From contig CAYWOD010000097.1 in NCBI GenBank assembly GCA_964459805.1, forward strand, positions 1 to 13,012: DNA of 13,012 nucleotides, given 5' to 3'. Positions 5,194-11,606 of this stretch are shown piece after piece. The stretch's first letter is position 1. Every line of letters starts with the position of its first letter. This DNA comes from DAOVRL01 sp964459805 (GTDB lineage: Bacteria; Planctomycetota; Phycisphaerae; Sedimentisphaerales; Anaerobacaceae). The translations under genes and the position numbers were made by a program. The notes beneath the pieces are model-generated. The model was not told where the DNA came from and made no database searches. It saw nothing but the letters and a program-made list of their open reading frames with translations.

Positions 5194-8084
5194 ACAACGG
5201 CCACGCATCGTTCGCACAAGTCCGCGTGCTGAGCGTCTTTTCCGACGCTCGGCCAGTAGTTCCAGCAGCGCTGGCACTTCTGGTGGTCGCTTTTGTTCGC
5301 GGCCACGACCATCTCGCTTTCACTTTGTTGCAGCTTCACCTCACTTACGATACACAGTGCTGCAAACGCTTGAAGCCCGAAATCATTCAAAAGCCCCGCA
5401 GTCTCCTCATCGCAGTTAATAGTCACGCTCGCCTCCTGATTGCTCGCGATTTTCTTCTCCTGCCGCAGCCCCTCCAACACCCGCAGCACCTCATCCCGCA
5501 GCGACATCAATTTCTCCCATTTCTCCTCATCCTCCATCACATCGACCGACTGATCCACCTTCGCCATTTCCGCCAAATGCACACTTTCGAGGTCATCGCT
5601 CTTAGCCGGTTTTCCGCGCGACGCGCGACGCGCGACGGGCGATGATTTCATTGCCGGCCAAGCCTCCTCCGCTGTATGCACAAGGATCGGCGCCAGCATC
5701 CGAACAAGACTGTCCAATATCCTGTACATCGCACTCTGCCCACTTCGCCGCGACTCGCTGTCCGCCGCCTCGCAATACATCCGGTCTTTGAGCACATCCA
5801 TATAGATACTGCTCATTTGGACCGTACAGAAATTATAGATCAGCGAATACACCCGATGGAAAACGAAGCTCTCATACGCCTCGGTGATGCTCCGAATCAG
5901 CTTTTGCAGTTCCCGCACCGCCCACTTATCTATCTCGAGCATCTCCTCATACGCCACGCTCTGTGAGGCCGGCTCGAAATCATCCACGTTGCCCAACAGA
6001 TACCGCAGCGTATTTCTTATCTTCCGATACGCATCCTGCGTCCGCCCGATTATCTCATCGTTGCACCGAATATCCTCCTGATAATTCACGCTCGCCACCC
6101 ACAGCCGAAGAATATCCGACCCGTACTTGCCCACCTCATCCTGAGCATTAACGTAGTTGCCCAGCGACTTCGACTGCTTCATCCCCTTCTCATCCACGGT
6201 AAACCCGTGCGTCAAAACCCCCTTAAACGGCGCCTTCGTTTTCGCCCCCAGGGCCGGCAGAAGCGACAACTGAAACCACCCCCGATGCTGGTCCGACCCT
6301 TCCAGATACAAATCCACCGGAATAGGCCAGCCCGCCTCTCGCTCGCACACGCTGTACCAGCTACAGCCCGACTCAAACCATACATCGAAGATATTCTCTT
6401 CCTTTTTTAGATCATCAAAGGTAAAGCCCTCCGGCAGCTCGAAATCGTCACCGAGAATCTTCTTTGCCGAATCGGTAAACCAGCTATCCGAACCCTTCTC
6501 ACCGATGTGCCTTGCCACCGCCAAAACGGATTCCTTTGTCAGCAGCGCTTCACCCTTCCCGTTCACAAAGACCGGCAGCGGCAGCCCCCAGCTCCTTTGC
6601 CTGCTGATGCACCAGTCGGGCCGCGATTCTAACATCCCCTCGATGCGTTTCTGGCCCCACGCCGGAATCCATCTTACATTCTTCACACTCTCCAGTGCCA
6701 AGTCGCGCAGACTCTTACTCACCCCCGGCAGCTCTCTATCGACGCTGATAAACCACTGCTCCGTCGCCCGAAAGATAACCGGCCCCTTGCTCCGCCAGCA
6801 GTGAGGATAGCTGTGCGTAATCTCGCCCTCGGCATACAACAAGCCCAGTTCCCGCAAATGCCCGTTCACGACTTCGTCCACTTCCAAGACATTGCGCCCC
6901 CGCAGCCACTCGGGCACCGTATCATCGTACCGCCCATCGTCCAACACCGGCGAATACACCGCCAGACCAAACTTCTGCCCCGATACATAGTCCTCGAGCC
7001 CGTGCCCCGGCGCCGTATGAACCAGCCCGGTCCCATCCTCCGTCGTAACATACTCGGCCGGTATCACCATAAAGGCATCCTTGTCTGTCGGATTGCTCTG
7101 GACAAACGGATGCACATACCGCAACTTCGCCAGGTGCTCCCCCTTTATTGGTTTTGCGCTGACTTTATACTCTTCTGGCTCCAGCCCACCTGCTTTCACA
7201 ACGGCTTCAATCCGATCTGCTGCAACTACCGAGATGAACTTCTGCCCGTTCTTCTGATAACTCAGCGCTTTGTACTCCAAATACGGATGCACCGCAATCG
7301 CCAGATTTGCCGCCAGTGTCCACGGCGTCGTCGTCCATATCATAAAACAGACCTTCGCCTCCTTTGCCTCGTTTTCCTTGACCAGCCCAAGTTCGATCAG
7401 CTTGCCGATGCTATCTTTCGCTACCGGGAAATTCACAAAGATACTCGACGACGAAATATCCTTATACTCCAATTCCGCCTCAGCCAATGCCGTCTCGCAC
7501 CCAATCGACCAGTGAATCGGCTTGAGCTGCTTATAGACCAGGCCCTTGCCGACCAATTCGGCGAATACCTCCAGTATCCCCGCCTCATACGAAGGCTTGA
7601 ATGTCAAATACGGATTATCAAAATCGCCGAATATCCCCAGTTCCTGAAACTGTCTGCTCTGCAATTTGACGTACCTGCTCGCATAGTTCTTGCAGTCCTT
7701 GCGAATCTGAAGTTTGCTCATCCGGCGGACTTTATCGCCGAGTTCCGTCACCACCTTCGACTCGATCGGCAGCCCGTGACAATCCCACCCCGGAATGTAT
7801 GGCGCATCAAAGCCCGCCATAGTCTTGTACTTGACCACAAAATCCTTTAGCACCTTATTTATAACATGGCCCATGTGAATGTCGCCGTTCGCATAAGGCG
7901 GACCATCGTGCAGTATGTAGAGCGGGGCGCCTTTGCGTGCTTGGCGGATCTTGCCGTAAATATCGGCCTTCGCCCATTCCTTGCGCATCTGCGGCTCTCG
8001 CTGAACCAGATTCGCCTTCATTGCAAAATCCGTCTTCGGCAGACACAATGTGTCACGATAACCTTTCTTCTTCTTCTCGGACAT
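5175..8084 (-). CDS. ileS: Isoleucyl-tRNA synthetase
   Basis: Class I aminoacyl-tRNA synthetase that charges tRNA-Ile with isoleucine in the cytoplasm; 969 residues from the chosen start, a normal bacterial length. The N-terminus has the HIGH-type signature as PPYANGDIHMGH (HMGH at 70-73). The editing (CP1) domain follows with WTTTPWTLAANLAIAVHP and YVTTEDGTGLVHTAPGHG. The catalytic core continues with DWCISRQRSWGLPLPVF and FDVWFESGCSW. The KMSKS loop reads KQSKS (636-640), then LGNYV. An anticodon-binding domain precedes a C-terminal zinc knuckle, CQRCWNYWPSVG plus CERC (Cys937, 940, 957, 960), which marks the ordinary bacterial form. I chose ATG 8084 because GAGGT lies 6 bases upstream; an in-frame TTG at 8090 is less likely. 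A promoter lies immediately upstream with no room for a T-box leader. Oddities: a 7-base tandem repeat encodes SPVARRASRG (815-824), and the last residues (EPQRH) and stop come from a dispersed repeat. Confidence 0.97.
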   Translation of the reverse strand: MSEKKKKGYRDTLCLPKTDFAMKANLVQREPQMRKEWAKADIYGKIRQARKGAPLYILHDGPPYANGDIHMGHVINKVLKDFVVKYKTMAGFDAPYIPGWDCHGLPIESKVVTELGDKVRRMSKLQIRKDCKNYASRYVKLQSRQFQELGIFGDFDNPYLTFKPSYEAGILEVFAELVGKGLVYKQLKPIHWSIGCETALAEAELEYKDISSSSIFVNFPVAKDSIGKLIELGLVKENEAKEAKVCFMIWTTTPWTLAANLAIAVHPYLEYKALSYQKNGQKFISVVAADRIEAVVKAGGLEPEEYKVSAKPIKGEHLAKLRYVHPFVQSNPTDKDAFMVIPAEYVTTEDGTGLVHTAPGHGLEDYVSGQKFGLAVYSPVLDDGRYDDTVPEWLRGRNVLEVDEVVNGHLRELGLLYAEGEITHSYPHCWRSKGPVIFRATEQWFISVDRELPGVSKSLRDLALESVKNVRWIPAWGQKRIEGMLESRPDWCISRQRSWGLPLPVFVNGKGEALLTKESVLAVARHIGEKGSDSWFTDSAKKILGDDFELPEGFTFDDLKKEENIFDVWFESGCSWYSVCEREAGWPIPVDLYLEGSDQHRGWFQLSLLPALGAKTKAPFKGVLTHGFTVDEKGMKQSKSLGNYVNAQDEVGKYGSDILRLWVASVNYQEDIRCNDEIIGRTQDAYRKIRNTLRYLLGNVDDFEPASQSVAYEEMLEIDKWAVRELQKLIRSITEAYESFVFHRVYSLIYNFCTVQMSSIYMDVLKDRMYCEAADSESRRSGQSAMYRILDSLVRMLAPILVHTAEEAWPAMKSSPVARRASRGKPAKSDDLESVHLAEMAKVDQSVDVMEDEEKWEKLMSLRDEVLRVLEGLRQEKKIASNQEASVTINCDEETAGLLNDFGLQAFAALCIVSEVKLQQSESEMVVAANKSDHQKCQRCWNYWPSVGKDAQHADLCERCVAVVEPQRH
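5615..5642. repeat. 7-base tandem repeat (CGCGCGA x3 plus CGGGCGA) inside ileS
   Basis: Three perfect and one single-mismatch copies of a 7-base unit encode SPVARRASRG, a basic insertion in the anticodon-binding domain between AWPAMKS and SVHLAEM. Because 7 is not a multiple of 3, gain or loss of one unit would frameshift this essential gene, so copy number should be tightly constrained. Confidence 0.75.
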
Positions 8085-8117
8085 ATTCAAACCTCAATGA
8101 CCTTCACGGAACACAGT

Positions 8118-8146
8118 ATCATAAATACTTGAGACGGTTGTAGCAA
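8118..8146 (-). promoter_or_regulatory. Sigma70-type promoter of ileS
   Basis: On the minus strand TTGCTA (8146-8141) and TATGAT (8123-8118) are separated by exactly 17 bases. Initiation would be near 8111, leaving a leader of about 27 bases that contains GAGGT before the ATG at 8084. Such a short leader excludes a riboswitch or T-box. Confidence 0.65.
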
Positions 8147-8264
8147 CCTCAATCATTAGCTGCTTTTTTCCGACACGGATTCCGAATATCCGCCGGGGCG
8201 GAAACACCGGTTTAGACTGTGCTTCTTTGAGAAACTTCATTCAACCATCTCTTATAATCAATGC

Positions 8265-8335
8265 CGGTCTGCGTAAATCAGTGTCTCAGAAATCGGTGCT
8301 AATCTGCGTCCCATTCTTCTTTGTGCCTTCGTGGC
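8265..8335. repeat. Degenerate GCAGATT/GATTTACGCAG dispersed repeat
   Basis: On the minus strand GACGCAGATTAGCACCGATT is followed by CTGAGACACTGATTTACGCAG, two degenerate versions of the same GCAGAT/CTGATTT word, and it is preceded by GCCACGAAGGCACAAAG. The latter core is shared with 5162-5193. It is non-coding and looks like a genome-wide dispersed element seen from memory in other environmental genomes; its origin is unknown. Confidence 0.45.
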
Positions 8336-8348
8336 GAGAACCAGTAAG

Positions 8349-8384
8349 AAAAAAGCCTTCCAGGCTTTGCCGCTCTGGAAGGCT
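8349..8384 (-). terminator. Rho-independent terminator, minus-strand orientation
   Basis: A 10-base stem AGCCTTCCAG / CTGGAAGGCT encloses an 11-base loop; read on the minus strand it is followed directly by TTTTTT. On the plus strand the stem is followed by TCATCA, so it works in one direction only. No complete minus-strand gene precedes it, and it stands about 260 bases upstream of ileS, where it would insulate ileS from upstream transcription. Confidence 0.75.
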
Positions 8385-8730
8385 TCATCACACCCAATAT
8401 TATACCTTTCTCAGGGCAGCTTCATCCGCTCGCCTATAATTATAATAATCGCAATGTTTCTAATGATGTTCATAATCAGCTCGTATCGAGTATCAAGCAT
8501 CCACTGCTTACACTAATCTTCGGCTGATGTCAAGCCTGAGTTTAAGAAAATGAAAAGGACTTTGCCGCAAAGAGGCACGACTCGACTGAGCTCGCCGAAG
8601 TCAAAAGCTGCAAAAGAAATTGTAACCACGAATACCCGCCTATCTCGCGGAGGAAGGAGCGGATTGGCATTCGGATACCAGGTCCGTGCGCTTCGGTCGG
8701 GATGACCGGAGGTCGTTGGTGAATCCGTTC

Positions 8731-8759
8731 TTGACAGCATGCCTGCCGGTGCATACAGT
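8731..8759 (+). promoter_or_regulatory. Sigma70-type promoter of polA, abutting the start codon
   Basis: A perfect TTGACA (8731-8736) and TACAGT (8754-8759) are separated by 17 bases. The usual initiation point, 6-8 bases after the -10 box, is 8766-8768, which is the ATG itself at 8767. No Shine-Dalgarno sequence precedes this ATG. The transcript is therefore probably leaderless. Confidence 0.65.
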
Positions 8760-8766
8760 GGCGCCA

Positions 8767-11475
8767 ATGCCAAAACAACTCTACATAATCGACGGGCACG
8801 CACACATTTACGCCGCATACTACGCCCCAATGCGTCAGCAGCTTACCAGCCCTTCCGGCGAGCCGACGAAGGCCACATACATCTTCACGATGGCCGTGCT
8901 TGGGCTGATCCAGCGTCGCAGTCCTGATATGCTCGTGGTCGCACTCGACAGCAAGGCCCCGACCTTCAGACGCAAGATCTATCCGGAATACAAGGCCCAT
9001 CGCCCGCCGATGCCGGATGATTTGCCCGGCCAGATAAAACGAATCGAGCAGATCCTCGCGGCGATGAATATCCCCACGCTAAGGCTCGACGGCTTCGAGG
9101 CCGACGACATCATCGGGACGCTGGCCAAAAAGGCCTCCGCCGACGGCCACGACTGCCTTATCTGCTCAAACGACAAGGATGTCCTACAATTGATCGACAA
9201 GCACGTCCGCGCCTACGACATGAAGCGCGACATAGAATTTGGCCTGGCAAGGATGGCCGAGGAGATGGGCATATCGCCGGAGCAGTTCCTCCACTGCCTT
9301 GCCCTCCAGGGCGACACCTCCGACAACGTGCCCGGATTGCCCGACGTCGGCCCGAAAACCGCGCTGACCTGGATCCAAAAGTACGGCTCCATCGAAAACC
9401 TTTACAAGCACGCCGACGAAATCAAGGGCAAACGAGGCGAGAGCCTCCGCAGCTTCAAAGACAAGGTCACCCTCAGCAAAGAGCTCGTAACCATCGACTG
9501 CAACGTCCCCATTCAGATCGACTACAGCGACCTGGCCGTGAAGGAATTCGACAATGCCAGGCTCGCCGAGCTCTTCACCGAGCTCGGCTTCACTCGCCTG
9601 CTGACGCAACTGGGCCTGTCTGCCGATGCAGTGCCCGAAGCTGACGCGAGCCACGAACCACGAGCGACGGCCCCCAGCCACGACTATCAGTTGATTGACA
9701 CGCCGGAAAAATTCGACACCTTGCTCGCCGAGGTGAAAAAGCAAGAACTCTTCGCCCTCGACACCGAAACAACGGCGATCTCTGCAATGCGGGCCGACCT
9801 CGTCGGCATCAGCTTCTCATGGCAGCGCCGCACCGCCTTCTATCTCCCCGTCAGGGCGCCCCTCGGCTGCCGGCACCTCGACCTCGAACAAATCCGCCCC
9901 AAGCTCGCACCGATACTGGCGGATGAGAACGTCAAAAAGATCGGCCAGAACATAAAATACGACCTGCTTGTCCTCCAAAACGCGCATTTGCCCGTAAAGG
10001 GAATCTACTTCGACACTATGGTCGCCTCCTATTGCCTCGACCCCGCGCGAAGCCATTCGATGGACAAAATGGCCCTCGACTTTCTCAACTACCAATGTAT
10101 CCCAATCTCGGACCTCATCGGCAAAGGCAAAAACCAGCTCACCTTCGACATGGTCGATACCGCCGCCGCCTCCGAGTATGCCGCCGAGGACGCCGATATA
10201 ACCTACCAGCTCTACCTCTACCTAAAGGCCCGCCTCGAAAGGGCGCCCGATATCTACAGGTTATTCGAGCAGGTCGAGATGCCGCTCGTCTGCGTCCTGG
10301 CAACGATGGAACACAACGGCGTGTCCCTCGATACCCGCGTGCTTAGAAAGATGTCCGGCGAGATCACCGAAACGCTCAAAACCGTCACCGACCGAATCTA
10401 CGAGCACGCCGGGCGCCCATTCAACATCGACTCACCAAAGCAGTTGGCCGAAGTGCTCTTCGACAGGCTCAACCTCACGCCCATCCGAATCGGCAAGACC
10501 GGACGCAGCACCGACGCCGGCGTTCTCGAACAGCTCGCCGCCGAGCATCCTATCGCCGAACTCATACTTCAGTACCGCACTCTGGCGAAATTGAAGAATA
10601 CGTATGTGGACAAGCTGGGCTCACTGGTGGACCCACGCACAAAACGGGTGCACGCCTCCTTCAACCAGACGATCACCGCCACGGGGCGGCTTAGCTCCAG
10701 CAGCCCCAACCTGCAGAATATCCCCATCCGCACCGAGCTCGGGCGAAAGATTCGCTCGGCCTTCGTGCCCGCCGAAAAGACCGACTGCATCCTAAGCGCA
10801 GACTACTCGCAAGTCGAGCTTCGACTTCTGGCGCATTTCTCGAGGGACAAGGCGCTATTGGAGGCATTCGCAGCGGACCGCGACATTCATCGATTTGTGG
10901 CGTCCCAGATTTACGGCGTGGCTGTCGAGGAGGTGACAGGCGAAATGCGGTCGAAGTGCAAGGCAGTGAATTTCGGCATCATCTATGGGCAGGGGGCGTT
11001 CGGCCTGGCGCGGTCGGTCGGTATGAGCATCGGCGAGGCGAAGAAGTTCATCGACGACTACTTCGCTCGCTACAGCTCGATCCGCGAGTTTATGGATAGC
11101 GTTATTGATGATGCGACCCAAACCGGCTACGCTGAGACAATTCTCCACCGGCGACGAAGAATCCCGAACCTCAACAGTAAGAGCAAAAATAAACGTGCCC
11201 AGGCCGAGCGCTTCGCCGTCAACACCGTCGTTCAAGGTTCAGCCGCAGATTTGATAAAAGTCGCGATGATAAACATCCAGCGGAAAATCGAAGCTGAGGG
11301 CCTGCCGGTAAAACTCATCCTGCAAATCCACGATGAGCTTGTCTTCGAGCTTCCCAGCGGCGAGGCCGAGGAACACACCAACTGGATCGAAAACAAAATG
11401 ACCACCGCTATAGAACTTGATGTGCCTTTGAAAGTGGATGTTACGTCCGGACCAAGCTGGCTAACGGACAAGTAA
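8767..11475 (+). CDS. polA: DNA polymerase I (5'-nuclease, proofreading exonuclease and polymerase)
   Basis: A 902-residue family A polymerase for Okazaki-fragment processing and repair. The N-terminal 5'-nuclease has YIIDGHAHIYAAYYAP (Asp9), PEYKAHRPPMPDDL, DGFEADDIIGTLA, CSNDKDVLQL and QGDTSDNVPGLPDVGPKTA. The 3'-5' exonuclease is intact, unlike in many polA proteins: DTE at 332-334, QNIKYD with Asp399, and YAAED with Tyr471/Asp475 (DEDDy type). In the polymerase domain, ATGRLSSSSPNLQNIP precedes motif A ADYSQVELR (Asp679), motif B R728-xxx-K732-xxx-F736-xxx-Y740 within NFGIIYGQ, and motif C QIHDELVFE (His855, Asp856, Glu857). Phe736 matches E. coli Phe762. A short polar linker (EADASHEPRATAPSHD) joins the first two domains. 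The ATG at 8767 fits the family N-terminus; an in-frame GTG at 8686 would add 27 residues without family resemblance and would start upstream of the promoter. There is no ribosome-binding site. It stands alone, divergent from ileS. Confidence 0.97.
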   Translation: MPKQLYIIDGHAHIYAAYYAPMRQQLTSPSGEPTKATYIFTMAVLGLIQRRSPDMLVVALDSKAPTFRRKIYPEYKAHRPPMPDDLPGQIKRIEQILAAMNIPTLRLDGFEADDIIGTLAKKASADGHDCLICSNDKDVLQLIDKHVRAYDMKRDIEFGLARMAEEMGISPEQFLHCLALQGDTSDNVPGLPDVGPKTALTWIQKYGSIENLYKHADEIKGKRGESLRSFKDKVTLSKELVTIDCNVPIQIDYSDLAVKEFDNARLAELFTELGFTRLLTQLGLSADAVPEADASHEPRATAPSHDYQLIDTPEKFDTLLAEVKKQELFALDTETTAISAMRADLVGISFSWQRRTAFYLPVRAPLGCRHLDLEQIRPKLAPILADENVKKIGQNIKYDLLVLQNAHLPVKGIYFDTMVASYCLDPARSHSMDKMALDFLNYQCIPISDLIGKGKNQLTFDMVDTAAASEYAAEDADITYQLYLYLKARLERAPDIYRLFEQVEMPLVCVLATMEHNGVSLDTRVLRKMSGEITETLKTVTDRIYEHAGRPFNIDSPKQLAEVLFDRLNLTPIRIGKTGRSTDAGVLEQLAAEHPIAELILQYRTLAKLKNTYVDKLGSLVDPRTKRVHASFNQTITATGRLSSSSPNLQNIPIRTELGRKIRSAFVPAEKTDCILSADYSQVELRLLAHFSRDKALLEAFAADRDIHRFVASQIYGVAVEEVTGEMRSKCKAVNFGIIYGQGAFGLARSVGMSIGEAKKFIDDYFARYSSIREFMDSVIDDATQTGYAETILHRRRRIPNLNSKSKNKRAQAERFAVNTVVQGSAADLIKVAMINIQRKIEAEGLPVKLILQIHDELVFELPSGEAEEHTNWIENKMTTAIELDVPLKVDVTSGPSWLTDK

Positions 11476-11526
11476 CTACGTCGCGCGCAACCGCAATATT
11501 TAACTCCACAGTCTATTGGGGGCGTG

Positions 11527-11555
11527 TTGCATCGGAAGCAAACAAAGCCTACAAT
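11527..11555 (+). promoter_or_regulatory. Sigma70-type promoter of the M14/BPL_N gene
   Basis: TTGCAT (11527-11532) and TACAAT (11550-11555) are separated by 17 bases. Initiation would be near 11562, with a leader of about 45 bases containing AGGA 8 bases before the ATG at 11607. This separates the gene from polA, which ends at 11475; no terminator is visible between them. Confidence 0.6.
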
Positions 11556-11606
11556 ATCGATGTTTGTTCCGCGACTAAGCGAGGGCTTACGGACAGGATT
11601 ATCACG

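Larger units (their letters stand above)
8147..8730. other. Divergent intergenic region between ileS and polA
   Basis: No convincing gene lies between the two divergent promoters. Contents: an AT-rich and hairpin-prone part near 8165-8215, a dispersed repeat (8265-8335), an orphan minus-strand terminator (8349-8384), an AT-rich stretch (8435-8470), and a GC-richer part (8560-8720) with short strings such as ACTGAGCTCGCCGAAGTC and CTTCGGTCGGGATGACC. On the minus strand a short frame ending at about 8401 reads DYYNYRRADEAALRKV and stop, which may be the tail of a lost gene. Open frames covering 8513-9000 on the minus strand overlap polA and show no family features. Confidence 0.5.

Noticed and set aside
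6801..7850. 349-residue plus-strand open frame
   Set aside because: It lies entirely antisense to ileS, is rich in Arg, Pro, His and Gln as expected for the reverse of this coding sequence, and matches no family.
8085..8260. Possible T-box leader of ileS
   Set aside because: The promoter at 8118-8146 leaves a leader of only about 27 bases, and no T-box consensus or antiterminator stem is seen; the terminator at 8349-8384 lies upstream of that promoter.
8399..8404. Perfect TATAAT on the minus strand as a full promoter
   Set aside because: No acceptable -35 box at 16-18 bases (GATGAA, GGATGA or CGGATG); kept only as a weak possibility in the terminator finding.
8686..8766. Upstream GTG start extending polA by 27 residues
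   Set aside because: The added residues do not resemble the polA N-terminus and the extension would overlap and precede the strong promoter; family N-termini begin at the ATG 8767.
9184..9744. 186-residue minus-strand open frame within polA
   Set aside because: Pure antisense of the nuclease domain of polA; no start signals or family features.
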